The notes under the pieces are model-generated. The model saw nothing but the letters and a program-made list of their open reading frames with translations. It did not search any database and was not told where the DNA came from. Below, one piece after another: positions 27,829 through 39,128 of a stretch of 64,000 nucleotides of DNA (the first letter of the stretch is position 1; every line of letters starts with the position of its first letter). The stretch comes from Nocardioides sp. Root122 (lineage in GTDB: Bacteria; Actinomycetota; Actinomycetes; Propionibacteriales; Nocardioidaceae): contig NZ_LMDE01000005.1 in the NCBI RefSeq assembly GCF_001425025.1, forward strand, positions 1 through 64,000. The letters run 5' to 3'. The position numbers were made by a program, and so were the translations under genes.

Positions 27829-27992
27829 GCCTCCGCAGATTTGGCGGCACGCGTGGGTTAACCGGTCGTAACTGGATCGTTACGCGTCAGTGATCGTGCG
27901 TGCGTCGCGGGTCACATAGAGTCCCGTTTCGGCGCAGGCCCCGGGGGACCCCCGGACCACGCCGAACAGTTCCCGAACCAGATGGGGAGAGC

Positions 27993-29027
27993 ATGTCGGC
28001 AGAGACCGCAGGGCCGGAGACGCTGGGCTCGTTGAGCACCGAACCGGAGAACCAGGATCCCAACAGCCAGCAGGCCAAGGAGATCGCCGGGAAGTCGCCC
28101 ATCCGGATCGCGCTCGGCCGCCTGGCCCGCGACAAGATCGCCGTCGTCTGCGCGCTGGTGGTCCTCTTCTTCATCATCTGCGCGGTGTTTGCCGGACCCA
28201 TCAGCCACCTGTTCGGGGTGAGCCTCGAGACGCCGCTGGCCAGCCAGCGTGTCGACGGCCTCAACAACGGCCTGCCGAAGCCCGAGATGGGTCCGCCCAA
28301 CGGTCCCTTCACGTGGGACCACCCGATGGGTGTCGCCCCGCGCACTGGTGAGGACAACCTCGCCTACTGGCTCTACGGCTGCCGGGTGTCGCTGACCATC
28401 GCCACGACGGCCACCATCTTCGCGAGCCTCGTCGGCGTCGTCGTCGGCCTGCTCTCCGGCTTCCTCGGCGGCACGGTCGACAAGGTCCTCACCTTCTTCA
28501 TCGACACGTTCCTCACGATCCCCTACCTGCTGGCGGCCCTGACCCTGGCTCCGATCATCAACGAGCGGTTCTCCCTCTCGGACAACTACTCAACGATCCA
28601 GAAGACCAGCCTGATCATCGTGCTGGCCACGCTTGGCTGGATGGGCACCGCGCGCCTGATCCGCGGTGAGGTGCTGGCGCTGCGCGAGCGCGAGTTCGTC
28701 CAGGCGGCCCGCGTCATGGGCATGCCGACGTCGCGCATCCTCTTCAAGGAGCTGCTGCCCAACCTGGCCGCGCCGATCATCATCAGCGTGTCGCTGATGC
28801 TCCCGGCGTTCGTGGCCGCAGAGGCGGGCCTGGCCTACCTCGGCATCGGTGTCACCGACGGCATCAGCTGGGGCCAGACGATCCTCAAGGGCACCAACCT
28901 CACCTTCTTCCGTGAGTACCCGCAGTACCTGTGGCAGCCGCTGCTCGGCGTCGTCGCCCTGGTGCTCGCGCTGAACCTCCTCGGTGACGCGCTGCGCGAC
29001 GCCCTGGACCCCAAGACCCGACGCTGA
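27993..29027 (+). CDS. Peptide/oligopeptide ABC transporter permease, OppC/DppC type
   Basis: A 344-residue permease from ATG 27993, preceded by GGGGAGAGC. A cytoplasmic N-terminus leads to a first membrane helix (VVCALVVLFFIICAVF), and the periplasmic loop is longer than in E. coli DppC. The EAA loop is visible as REREFVQAARVMGMPTSRI. It is the first gene of the five-gene cluster, an unusual order because the C permease usually follows the B permease. Confidence 0.9.
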   Translation: MSAETAGPETLGSLSTEPENQDPNSQQAKEIAGKSPIRIALGRLARDKIAVVCALVVLFFIICAVFAGPISHLFGVSLETPLASQRVDGLNNGLPKPEMGPPNGPFTWDHPMGVAPRTGEDNLAYWLYGCRVSLTIATTATIFASLVGVVVGLLSGFLGGTVDKVLTFFIDTFLTIPYLLAALTLAPIINERFSLSDNYSTIQKTSLIIVLATLGWMGTARLIRGEVLALREREFVQAARVMGMPTSRILFKELLPNLAAPIIISVSLMLPAFVAAEAGLAYLGIGVTDGISWGQTILKGTNLTFFREYPQYLWQPLLGVVALVLALNLLGDALRDALDPKTRR

Positions 29028-29107
29028 GCACTCGCCCAGCACGCGGTCGATCGATTGTCGCCGGAGACGCCGTCCTCGGTGAGAAACACAAAGAAAGGCT
29101 GGACAGC

Positions 29108-30880
29108 ATGAAGCGGAACAAGCCGCTTGCACTCGTTGCTGGTGCCGCTCTTCTGACGCTCGCTGCCTGTGGTGGCGGCTCGTCGGACGACGGTGGCAGT
29201 GACAGTGGCGCAGACAGGAAGTTCGGCGGGCAGGAGGGGGGCACCAAGGACGCAGAGCGTCAGGGTCCCGCTGCCGACGTCGAGGGCGCAACCGCCGGAG
29301 GGACCATCACGGTCTACCTCCCCGGCGACCCGGGCCCCGACACGCTCGACCCGACCGGCGGCTGGTCCGTCACGGGCAACTCCATCCAGCAGGCGCTCAC
29401 GAGCCGCTCGCTGACCCAGTACGCCCGCGACGAGGAGGGCCAGCCCGTGCTGGTTCCGGACCTCGCGACCGACCTGGGCACGCCCAACGACGACTACACG
29501 GAGTGGACCTTCACCATCCGTGACGACGCCACGTGGGAGGACGGCAAGCCCGTCACCGCCGAAGAGGTCGCGTTCGGCATCTGCCGCTCGCTCGACTCCG
29601 AGGCGTTCCCGTCCGGTCCCGGCACCGAGTACTCGAAGAACTACTTCGACGGTGCAGCCGACTACGAGGGTCCCTACACCGCCAAGGACCCGAAGTGCGA
29701 CAAGTGGGACGGCATCTCGGTCGACGGCCAGGACATCACCATCAAGATGGCCAAGCCGTTCCCGGACATGGACTACTGGGGCGCCTTCATGGCGATGGGC
29801 CCGGCTCCGCTCGGCAACGCCTCCAAGCCGCCGAACTACGGCCAGAAGCCGCTCGCGAACGGCCCCTACAAGGTCGAGAGCTACAAGCCCAACGAGGAGC
29901 TCGTCCTCGTGAAGAACGACCAGTGGTCGGCTGACTCGGACCCGGCTCGTCACCAGTACGCCGACGAGTTCATCTTCAAGTTCAACCAGGACCAGGCCAA
30001 GGTCGACGAGATCATGCTGTCGGGCAACTCCGACAGCCAGACCGCCGTCTCCACCGGTCTGGGCTCGGACAAGTACAACGACGCCAACGGCCAGCTCGGT
30101 GAGCGCCTCGTGCAGCAGACGTCGCAGTGCGTGTCCACGCTGACCCCGGACTACACCAAGATCACCGACATCAACATCCGCAAGGCCCTGGCCTACGCGT
30201 ACCCCTACGAGGATGTCTGGATCGCCGGCGGCGAGGTCCCGGGCGTGACCCGCATCCCCGCCAACTCGGTGATGCCCCCCGGCATGGCCGGCAAGAAGGA
30301 GTTCCAGGTCGACGGTGCGCAGATCACCTACGACCCCGAGAAGTCCAAGGAGCTCCTCGCCGAGGCCGGCTACGGCGACAAGCCGTACCCGATCACGATG
30401 GTCTACTACGAGGTCGACCCGCTGGCCAAGGCCACCCAGGACCAGATCACCAAGGGCTACGAGGCCGGTGGCTTCAAGGTCAAGGCCATCCCGGTCCAGG
30501 AGTCGCCGTACAACGTGTGGCTCGACCCCGACAACAAGGTCAACAAGACCCTGAACCTGCGCGGCGTCAACTGGTGCTCCGACTGGCCGTCGGGCTCCAC
30601 GATGATCCCGGCCCTGCTGAAGACCGGTGCGGTCTACAACACGGCGCAGTTCTCCGAGCCGGCGATCGACGACGAGATGGACGCCATCGCGACCATGCCG
30701 CTCGACGAGCAGGCCGACGCGTGGGGCGCGCTGGACGAGAAGATCATGACGGAGTACTTCCCGATCATCCCGACCGCGTTCCGCAACGACCTCTTCGTCT
30801 TCGGCGAGAAGGTCGGCAACCCGACGGGCGATGGCTCGATCGGTGCGCCGAACTACAAGGACCTGTACGTGATGCAGTGA
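29108..30880 (+). CDS. Peptide ABC transporter substrate-binding lipoprotein (SBP family 5)
   Basis: A 590-residue protein. The signal peptide ends in a lipobox LAAC with the acylated cysteine at residue 21, followed by a G/S/D-rich linker. The SBP_bac_5 core is recognisable by DLATDLGTPNDDYTEWTF, TFTIRDDATWEDGKPVTAEE and LANGPYKVESYKPNEEL. It binds peptides (or possibly nickel or oligosaccharides) outside the membrane. It lies between the two permease genes, with a strong hairpin downstream. Confidence 0.92.
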   Translation: MKRNKPLALVAGAALLTLAACGGGSSDDGGSDSGADRKFGGQEGGTKDAERQGPAADVEGATAGGTITVYLPGDPGPDTLDPTGGWSVTGNSIQQALTSRSLTQYARDEEGQPVLVPDLATDLGTPNDDYTEWTFTIRDDATWEDGKPVTAEEVAFGICRSLDSEAFPSGPGTEYSKNYFDGAADYEGPYTAKDPKCDKWDGISVDGQDITIKMAKPFPDMDYWGAFMAMGPAPLGNASKPPNYGQKPLANGPYKVESYKPNEELVLVKNDQWSADSDPARHQYADEFIFKFNQDQAKVDEIMLSGNSDSQTAVSTGLGSDKYNDANGQLGERLVQQTSQCVSTLTPDYTKITDINIRKALAYAYPYEDVWIAGGEVPGVTRIPANSVMPPGMAGKKEFQVDGAQITYDPEKSKELLAEAGYGDKPYPITMVYYEVDPLAKATQDQITKGYEAGGFKVKAIPVQESPYNVWLDPDNKVNKTLNLRGVNWCSDWPSGSTMIPALLKTGAVYNTAQFSEPAIDDEMDAIATMPLDEQADAWGALDEKIMTEYFPIIPTAFRNDLFVFGEKVGNPTGDGSIGAPNYKDLYVMQ

Positions 30881-30927
30881 TCCTGGTGCTCCTCTGAGCA
30901 TCATGTAGTTCCCCAGTAGTACTGACG

Positions 30928-30956
30928 GGTGGGGGCTCCCGGACCGGGAGCCCCCA
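30928..30956 (+). terminator. Strong hairpin between SBP and downstream permease gene
   Basis: GTGGGGGCTCCCGG and CCGGGAGCCCCCAC are perfect complements across a single base (14 bp; the real loop is 3-5 nt). No T-run follows. As an attenuator or RNA-stabilising stem it would let the binding protein be made in excess over the membrane subunits. Confidence 0.75.
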
Positions 30957-31029
30957 CTCGCCAGCCCGGACCACGTAGGCTGTCGTGCCTCGGTCCGACT
31001 CATCCACCATCCCCGGAGAGTGACCTGCG

Positions 31030-32040
31030 ATGTTCGCGTATGTCGTCAAGAGGCTGATCTCGGGAGTCCTCGTCGTGACGTTGATCTCCATGGCGATCTT
31101 CCTGCTGTTCTGGTACGGCCCGTCGAGCCCGGCCCAGCCGATCTGTGACCGTGAGAGCGGCAACCGATGCACCCCGGCGAGGCTCGCGACGTACGAGAAG
31201 ACGCTGGGTTACGACAACCCCGTCTACGAGGAGTACGGCAAGTTCGTCAAGGGCGTCTTCGTCGGACGGACCCTCACCATCGCCTCGAACGACTACGAGT
31301 GCGCGGCGCCGTGCCTCGGCATCAGCTTCCGCACCAAGGCTCCGGTCAAGGAGGAGCTGGTCTCCCGCATGCCGGCGACCTTCTCGATCGCCGTCGGCGG
31401 CGCGTTGCTCTACCTGCTCTTCGGCGTCCCCATCGGCGTCGCGGCCGCGCGAAGGCGCGGCAGCCTGGCCGACAAGTCCCTCGTGTCGAGCTTCCTGTTC
31501 ATCAGCTCGATCCCGTACTACCTCTTCGCCCTGCTCACCTGGCTCTACCTCACGGTGACCTTCGAGGTTCCGCTCTTCTCCAACACCGGCTACTTCTCGC
31601 CCATCACCGAGGGCCCGTGGAAGTGGTTCTCCGGCATGTTCCTGGCCTGGGTCGCCCTCGGCATCTTCGGATGCACCCAGTACACGCGTTACACACGCGG
31701 TGCGATGGTCGAGTCGCTGAGCGAGGACTACATCCGCACGGCCAAGGCCAAGGGCCTGCCGGCGCGGACGATCATCTACAAGCACGGCCTCCGAGCGGCG
31801 CTCGTGCCCGTCGTGACCATCTTCGGCATCGACTTCGGCACGCTGCTGGCCGGCACGATCTTCACCGAGCGGATCTTCGAGATCAAGGGCATCGGCTGGT
31901 GGGCCCTCGAGGCCGTCACCGGCAAGGACCTTCCCGTCGTCCAGGCGACGGCCCTCTTCGGTGCCGTCGCGCTGATCATCTCCAACCTGATCGTGGACGT
32001 GGTCTACAGCGTCCTCGACCCGAGGGTGAGGCTTTCGTGA
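31030..32040 (+). CDS. Peptide ABC transporter permease, OppB/DppB type
   Basis: A 336-residue permease. The first helix starts at once (MFAYVVKRLISGVLVVTLIS). A periplasmic loop bears two cysteine-bearing segments (CDRESGNRC, CAAPCLG) that could form disulfides. The EAA loop is SEDYIRTAKAKGLPARTII. It pairs with the C-type permease at 27993. Its stop overlaps the GTG of the first ATPase gene. Confidence 0.9.
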   Translation: MFAYVVKRLISGVLVVTLISMAIFLLFWYGPSSPAQPICDRESGNRCTPARLATYEKTLGYDNPVYEEYGKFVKGVFVGRTLTIASNDYECAAPCLGISFRTKAPVKEELVSRMPATFSIAVGGALLYLLFGVPIGVAAARRRGSLADKSLVSSFLFISSIPYYLFALLTWLYLTVTFEVPLFSNTGYFSPITEGPWKWFSGMFLAWVALGIFGCTQYTRYTRGAMVESLSEDYIRTAKAKGLPARTIIYKHGLRAALVPVVTIFGIDFGTLLAGTIFTERIFEIKGIGWWALEAVTGKDLPVVQATALFGAVALIISNLIVDVVYSVLDPRVRLS

Positions 32041-33136
32041 CCAGTGTTCCCATGACCCAGTCGTCCGCCGCCGAGCGCGACGCGAGCGAGGGTCCCTTCC
32101 TCCGGGTGGAGGACCTCAAGGTGACCTTCCCGACCCAGGACGGCCCGGTCACCGCGGTGCAGGGACTGTCGTACTCGGTGGAGAAGGGCAAGACCCTCGG
32201 CATCGTGGGTGAGTCCGGATCCGGCAAGTCCGTGTCGAGCATGGCCGTGATGGGCCTGCACGACACCAAGTCCGCGAAGATCTCGGGCTCGATCCGCGTC
32301 GACGGCACGGAGGTCGTCGGCCTGGGCGAGTCGCAGATGCGGGCCCTGCGCGGCAACTCGATGGCGATGATCTTCCAGGACGCCCTCGCGGCGCTGCACC
32401 CCTTCTACAAGATCGGGGCGCAGCTCTCGGAGGCCTACCTGGTCCACCACTCGAGCGCGTCGAAGCGCGACGCGCGCCGCAAGGCCATCGAGATGCTCGA
32501 CCGCGTCGGCATCCCGCAGCCCGACCGTCGTGTGGACGACTTCCCCCACCAGTTCTCCGGCGGCATGCGCCAGCGCGCGATGATCGCGATGGGCCTGATC
32601 AACGACCCGTCGCTGCTGATCGCCGACGAGCCGACGACGGCCCTCGACGTGACGGTGCAGGCCCAGATCCTCGACCTGCTCCAGGACCTCCAGCGCGAGT
32701 TCAACTCGGCCGTCATCATCATCACCCACGACCTCGGCGTGATCGCCGAGATGGCCGACGACGTCCTGGTGATGTACGCCGGTCGCTGCGTGGAGTACGG
32801 CACGGTCAAGCAGATCCTCACCACGCCCGAGATGCCCTACACGTGGGGACTGCTGTCGAGCATCCCCGACGTGCACGCGTCCACCGACGCGCGCCTGATC
32901 CCGATCCCCGGCAACCCGCCCAGCCTGCTGCGGCCGCCGACGGGCTGTTCCTTCCACCCCCGGTGCGTGCACTCCGACAAGGTCCCCGGCGACCTGTGCC
33001 GCACCGAGCTCCCCGAGCTGCTGCCGGCAAGCTCGGGCACGGCGCACCTCAAGCGCTGCCACCTCGCCGACCCCGTGCGGGTCTACGAGACCGAGGTGCT
33101 GCCTGAGATCGCCCCCGACCTCGTCGAGGAGACCCG

Positions 33137-33140
<4 letters not shown>
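32037..33140 (+). CDS. Peptide ABC transporter ATPase, OppD/DppD type
   Basis: A 367-residue ATPase from GTG 32037. Walker A GESGSGKS, signature SGGMRQR, Walker B LLIADEPTTALD and H-loop ITHDLG are intact. The C-terminal oligopeptide domain carries the cysteine cluster typical of Opp/Dpp ATPases (GCSFHPRCVHS ... DLCRTE ... KRCHLAD), which may bind an iron-sulphur cluster as in DppD. It works as a heterodimer with the next gene product and overlaps it by 4 bases. Confidence 0.93.
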
Positions 33141-34465
<1,325 letters not shown>

Positions 34466-34474
34466 CCTGCCGGG

Positions 34475-34490
34475 CCGGCGCTCGCGCCGG
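34475..34490 (+). terminator. Short hairpin after the peptide transporter operon
   Basis: CCGGCG and CGCCGG flank CTCG (6-bp stem, tetraloop) 9 bases after the oppF stop. It is GC-rich with no T-run. It is a plausible operon terminator, but short. Confidence 0.4.
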
Positions 34491-34507
34491 TCGGGGATAC
34501 TCACGAC

Positions 34508-35887
34508 GTGGACGGCTTGTTCGAGATTCCGGGCGCGGGGCAACCCGTGCCCGGACCCATGTCCGGATCCGTGCCGGGCGGGGGCTCGCTGGCCGCCAAC
34601 ACGCACGCGTCGGCACCCCTCGCCGTACGCATGCGGCCGCGCACGATCGACGAGCTCGTCGGCCAGCAGCAGCTGCGCGCCGCCGGATCGCCGCTGCGCC
34701 GCCTCATCGAGGGCGACCAGTCGATGTCGCTCCTGCTGTGGGGGCCGCCCGGCACGGGCAAGACCACGATCGCCGCGATCGTCAGCCAGCAGACGCGGCG
34801 GCGGTTCGTCGAGGTCTCCGCGGTGGCGGCCGGGGTCAAGGAGGTCCGGGCGGCGATCGACGGCGCACGCGCCGAGCTGGCCCGCGGTGGCCAGGAGACG
34901 GTGCTGTTCGTCGACGAGGTGCACCGCTTCACCAAGGCCCAGCAGGACGCCCTCCTCCCCGGCGTGGAGAACCGCTGGGTCACGCTCATCGCGGCGACCA
35001 CCGAGAACCCGTTCTTCTCGGTGATCAGCCCGTTGCTCTCCCGCAGCCTCCTGCTGCGCCTGCAGTCGCTCACCGACGACGACGTCGCCGAGGTGATCGA
35101 CCTCGCGCTCGCCGACGAGCGCGGGCTGGCGGGCGGGACCGGGCTCGACGACGACGCCAGGGCCCACCTCGTACGCCTCGCCGGCGGTGACGCACGACGT
35201 GCGCTGACCTACCTCGAGGCGGCGGCCGGCGCAGCGACGAGCAACGGGCTGGACACCATCGACCTGGCGACGGCCGAGACCGCCGTCGACCAGGCGGCCG
35301 TGCGCTACGACCGGCAGGGCGACCAGCACTACGACGTGATCAGCGCGTTCATCAAGTCGATCCGCGGGTCCGACGCCGACGCGGCCCTGCACTACCTGGC
35401 CCGCATGATCGAGGCCGGCGAGGACCCGCGCTTAATCGCCCGCCGACTCGTCGTCCACGCCAGCGAGGACATCGGCCTCGCCGACCCGACGGCGCTGCAG
35501 GCGGCGGTCGCCGCGGCACAGGCGGTGCAGCTGATCGGCATGCCCGAGGCGCGGATCAACCTCGCCCAGGCCACGATCCACCTGGCCGTCGCGCCCAAGT
35601 CCAACGCGGTGATCACTGCCATCGACGCAGCCATCGCCGACGTGCGCGCCGGCAAGATCGGTCAGGTGCCGCCCCACCTCCGCGACGCCCACTACGGCGG
35701 TGCGAAGGACCTCGGCCACGGCAAGGGCTACGCCTACCCCCACGACGAGCCCTATGGAGTCGCCGAGCAGCAGTACGCCCCGGACCAGCTCGCGGACACG
35801 CAGTACTACCGGCCCACGGCGCTCGGCGCCGAGGCGTCGGTCAAGGAGCGGTGGGAGCGGATCCGTCGCATCGTGCGGGGGTCCTGA
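34508..35887 (+). CDS. rarA: Replication-associated recombination protein A (RarA/MgsA AAA+ ATPase)
   Basis: A 459-residue AAA+ protein with a GTG start. After a G/P-rich N-terminus (about 30 aa) come the conserved [15 protein letters not shown], Walker [10 protein letters not shown], Walker [10 protein letters not shown] and the sensor [12 protein letters not shown]. The C-terminal tetramerisation domain ends with [13 protein letters not shown]. The family acts at stalled replication forks with SSB and RecA. It keeps the conserved position between aspS and alaS, apart from the transporter insertion. Confidence 0.92.
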   Translation: MDGLFEIPGAGQPVPGPMSGSVPGGGSLAANTHASAPLAVRMRPRTIDELVGQQQLRAAGSPLRRLIEGDQSMSLLLWGPPGTGKTTIAAIVSQQTRRRFVEVSAVAAGVKEVRAAIDGARAELARGGQETVLFVDEVHRFTKAQQDALLPGVENRWVTLIAATTENPFFSVISPLLSRSLLLRLQSLTDDDVAEVIDLALADERGLAGGTGLDDDARAHLVRLAGGDARRALTYLEAAAGAATSNGLDTIDLATAETAVDQAAVRYDRQGDQHYDVISAFIKSIRGSDADAALHYLARMIEAGEDPRLIARRLVVHASEDIGLADPTALQAAVAAAQAVQLIGMPEARINLAQATIHLAVAPKSNAVITAIDAAIADVRAGKIGQVPPHLRDAHYGGAKDLGHGKGYAYPHDEPYGVAEQQYAPDQLADTQYYRPTALGAEASVKERWERIRRIVRGS

Positions 35888-35912
35888 CCGGCTCCGTGGC
35901 TACCGTGGGGCC

Positions 35913-36869
35913 ATGCGTCTCGGATTCCACGCCTCCCACGAGCAGATCGCTCCCTCGCGCCTCCTCGACGACGTCCGGCTCGCGGAGCAGGCGGGCTTCG
36001 AGATGGCGATGTGCTCCGACCACATCTCGCCGTGGGGAAGCCGCCAGGGTCACTCCGGGTACGCCTGGGCCTGGCTCGGCGCGGCCCTCGCGTCGACCGG
36101 CCTCGAGCTCGGCGTCGTCTGCGCACCCGGCCAGCGCTACCACCCCGCCGTGGTGGCGCAGAAGATCGCCACGCTGGCCGAGATGTTCCCGGGTCGCTTC
36201 TGGACGGCGCTGGGCAGCGGCGAGGCGAGCAACGAGCACATCACCGGCGACCGGTGGCCAGCGAAGGAGGTGCGCACCCGACGGCTCGAGGAGTGCGTGG
36301 ACGTCATCTCGCGGCTGCTCGACGGCGAGACGGTGAGCCACGAGGGGCTGGTGACCGTCGACCGCGCCCGGCTGTGGGACCTGCCAGGCACGCGACCCCG
36401 GCTCGTCGGGCCCGCGGTCTCGGTGGCCTCGGCCGCCCGCGTCGCTGCCTGGGCCGACGGCCTGGTGACCATCAACCAGCCGCTCGACACGCTGCGTGAC
36501 GTGGTGGCGGCCTACCGCGACGCCGGCGGTCGTGGTGCCTGCTCCCTCCAGGTGCACCTGTCGTGGGCGCCGACGCCGCAGCAGGCGGAGGCCGTGGCGC
36601 TCGACCAGTGGCGCACCAACGTGTTCCCCGAGCCGGTGTGCTGGGACACCGAGACCGTCGAGGGGTTCGACGTGATGGCCCAGCACGTCGACCTCGACGC
36701 CGTACGCGGCGCGGTGGAGGTGTCGTCCGACCTCGCCTGGCACCGCGACCGGATCGCCGAGCTCGCCTCGGTCGGGTTCGACGACGTCTACCTGCACTTC
36801 GTCGGGCAGGATCAGCAGCCGTTCATCGACGCCTTCGGCGAGCACGTCCTGCCGCAGCTGCGCGGCTGA
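35913..36869 (+). CDS. LLM-class flavin-dependent oxidoreductase (TIGR03885-like)
   Basis: A 318-residue luciferase-like TIM barrel. It begins MRLGFHASHEQIAPSRLLDD, with AMCSDHISPW and WTALGSGEASNEHITGD in the cofactor region. It resembles the TIGR03885 group, which I recall is often encoded beside the GH13 gene that follows here. Whether it uses F420 or FMN cannot be decided from the sequence. It is 62 bases upstream of that GH13 gene and in the same orientation. Confidence 0.8.
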   Translation: MRLGFHASHEQIAPSRLLDDVRLAEQAGFEMAMCSDHISPWGSRQGHSGYAWAWLGAALASTGLELGVVCAPGQRYHPAVVAQKIATLAEMFPGRFWTALGSGEASNEHITGDRWPAKEVRTRRLEECVDVISRLLDGETVSHEGLVTVDRARLWDLPGTRPRLVGPAVSVASAARVAAWADGLVTINQPLDTLRDVVAAYRDAGGRGACSLQVHLSWAPTPQQAEAVALDQWRTNVFPEPVCWDTETVEGFDVMAQHVDLDAVRGAVEVSSDLAWHRDRIAELASVGFDDVYLHFVGQDQQPFIDAFGEHVLPQLRG

Positions 36870-36931
36870 GTCGAGGCGTCCCACCCCGGGGACCGTTGCC
36901 ACGCGCACCCGCCTGGGTTTGGGTGGACCGC

Positions 36932-38602
36932 ATGCGAGTGACCGACACGAGTGACCTGTGGTGGAAGAGCGCGGTGGTCTACTGCCTCGACGTCGAGACC
37001 TTCTACGACTCCGACGGCGACGGCGTCGGCGACCTGGCGGGCCTGGCCCAACGCATCGACTACCTCGCCGAGCTCGGCGTGACCTGCCTGTGGCTGATGC
37101 CGTTCTACCCGAGCCCCGACCACGACGACGGCTACGACATCACCGACTTCTACGGCGTGGACCGCCGCCTCGGCAGCCTCGGCGAGCTCGTGGAGGTCAT
37201 CCGCACCGCCCACGACCGGGGCATGAACGTCATCGCCGACCTCGTGGTCAACCACACCTCCGACAAGCACCCGTGGTTCCAGGCCTCTCGGCGGAGCACG
37301 ACCAACCGCTTCCGGGACTTCTACGTGTGGCGTGACACCGAGCCGCCGGACACGTCGAAGCTGGTCGTCTTCCCGGACCAGGAGGACTCCATCTGGGAGC
37401 GCGACGACCGCACGGGGGAGTGGTACCTCCACAACTTCTACAAGCACCAGCCCGACCTCAACCTCGCCAACCCCGACGTCGTGGACGAGATCTTGAAGAT
37501 CGTCGGCTTCTGGCTCCAGCTCGGGTTCGACGGCTTCCGCGTGGACGGCATCCCCTTTCTCGAGCAGAACGCCGAGAACGCCGGCGATCCCGCCCTCGCG
37601 GTCGACCCGCACGAGCTGATGCGCACCATCCGAGGCTTCGTGAACCGGCGCACGGGACGCGCCACGATGCTCGGCGAGGTCAACCTGCCGCACGCCCAGC
37701 AGCGCAAGTTCTTCGGTGGCGCCGCGGCCAACGAGCTGCAGATGCAGTTCGACTTCATCGGCATGCAGGCGACGTACCTCTCCCTCGCACGGGCCGACGC
37801 GCGTCCGCTGGTCAGCGCCCTGCGGCGGCGGCCGGAGATCGACGAGACCTGCCAGTGGGCGACGTTCCTGAGGAACCACGACGAGCTCACCCTCGACAAG
37901 CTCACCGAGGCGCAGCGGCAGGAAGTGTTCGACGCGTTCGGCCCCGAGCCGGAGATGCAGGTGTTCGGGCGCGGGCTCAAGCGCCGCCTCCCGCCGATGG
38001 TGGACGGTGACCCGCGCCGCGTGCGGATGGCCTACAGCCTGATGTTCTCCCTCCCGGGCACGCCCACGCTGTACTACGGCGAGGAGATCGGGATGGGGGA
38101 GGACCTCGAGGTGCCGGGCCGGATGGCGGTCCGTACGCCGATGCAGTGGAGCTCGGCCGCCAACGGTGGCTTCTCGACCGCCACGCCGGGACGGCTCGTC
38201 CAGCCCGTCGTCACCGGCGCCTACGGCCCCGAGCACGTCAACGTGGCGGCCCAGGTCCACGACCCCGACTCGCTCTGGAGCTTCATCCGCAAGCTCGTCT
38301 CCATCCGGCGGACCTGCCCCGAGCTCGGGTGGGGCACCTGGAGCGTGGTCGAGCAGCCCGAGCGGCAGGTGCTGGTGCACCGGGTCGACCGCGACGGGTC
38401 GGCCGTGCTCACCGCGCACAACCTCGGCCCCGAGCCGGTGACCGTCCGGGTGCCCGTCGACCCCGACGGTCGGGGCCTCGAGGCGACGGACCTGATGTCC
38501 GAGGACGTCATCACCGGCGACGGCACGGTGGACCTCCCGCTGGACGGATACGGATTCCGCTGGCTGCGCCTGCGACCCGCGGGTGACCTCGCGATCCCGT
38601 GA
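36932..38602 (+). CDS. GH13 alpha-glucosidase / trehalose-synthase-like enzyme
   Basis: A 556-residue amylase-family enzyme. GH13 regions are intact: DLVVNHTSDKHPW (I), FDGFRVDGIPFL (II, nucleophile Asp), MLGEVNLPHAQ (III, acid Glu) and FLRNHDELTL (IV). The opening WWKSAVVYCLDVETFYDSDG resembles trehalose synthase (maltose isomerase), but its usual C-terminal extension is reduced. The likely substrates are alpha-1,4 or alpha-1,1 glucosides such as trehalose or maltose. It is cytoplasmic, with no signal peptide. Confidence 0.88.
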   Translation: MRVTDTSDLWWKSAVVYCLDVETFYDSDGDGVGDLAGLAQRIDYLAELGVTCLWLMPFYPSPDHDDGYDITDFYGVDRRLGSLGELVEVIRTAHDRGMNVIADLVVNHTSDKHPWFQASRRSTTNRFRDFYVWRDTEPPDTSKLVVFPDQEDSIWERDDRTGEWYLHNFYKHQPDLNLANPDVVDEILKIVGFWLQLGFDGFRVDGIPFLEQNAENAGDPALAVDPHELMRTIRGFVNRRTGRATMLGEVNLPHAQQRKFFGGAAANELQMQFDFIGMQATYLSLARADARPLVSALRRRPEIDETCQWATFLRNHDELTLDKLTEAQRQEVFDAFGPEPEMQVFGRGLKRRLPPMVDGDPRRVRMAYSLMFSLPGTPTLYYGEEIGMGEDLEVPGRMAVRTPMQWSSAANGGFSTATPGRLVQPVVTGAYGPEHVNVAAQVHDPDSLWSFIRKLVSIRRTCPELGWGTWSVVEQPERQVLVHRVDRDGSAVLTAHNLGPEPVTVRVPVDPDGRGLEATDLMSEDVITGDGTVDLPLDGYGFRWLRLRPAGDLAIP

Positions 38603-38621
38603 GGCTTGTAGGCTCGGCGCC

Positions 38622-39128
38622 GTGACGACGGACCAGGTGTGGCTGAGCGCCGCGGGCGCCGCCGCCCTCGTGGTGGCGCTCGGCGCGCTCCTCCTCTCGG
38701 TGGCTGCCCAGCGTCGCGCCGCCCGCGCCGAGCAGCTCGTCGAGCAGCTCGCGCAGCGCCTCGCTGCGCTGGAGTCACCCGCTGCCCCGGCACCGCGCCC
38801 CACGCCCGACGACGAGGCCGAAGCCTTCGTCATCACCGAGGTCGGCGCGCCCCGCACGCACGAGGCCGTCCCTGTCGCGCAGGACATCGACGGTCGTCTC
38901 TTCGCCGACATCGTGGCCAGGGAGACCGTCGTCAAGGCGGCGTCCTGGACCGCAGGGCTGCGCCGCGCGCTCGCGCCGGAGACCCGCAACCGGATCCGCT
39001 TCGCCGTGCGGCAGGAGACCCGGCGGGCCGGTCGTGAGCGCCGCTCCGAGATGAAGCAGGCGCTGCGCGAGTTCCGCGCCCGGGAGCGCGCCGACCTCGG
39101 GCCCGCCGTGGGGGAGGACGTCGCCTGA
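38622..39128 (+). CDS. Conserved single-pass membrane protein, unknown function
   Basis: A 168-residue protein from GTG 38622. One N-terminal transmembrane helix (AAGAAALVVALGALLLSVAA) is followed by a coiled coil (RAEQLVEQLAQRLAALE), a P/D-rich linker and a basic helical C-terminus (NRIRFAVRQETRRAGRERRS). Its last base is the first base of the next ATG, so the two are coupled. The location before alaS is typical of actinobacterial proteins of this kind, which remain uncharacterised. Confidence 0.65.
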   Translation: MTTDQVWLSAAGAAALVVALGALLLSVAAQRRAARAEQLVEQLAQRLAALESPAAPAPRPTPDDEAEAFVITEVGAPRTHEAVPVAQDIDGRLFADIVARETVVKAASWTAGLRRALAPETRNRIRFAVRQETRRAGRERRSEMKQALREFRARERADLGPAVGEDVA

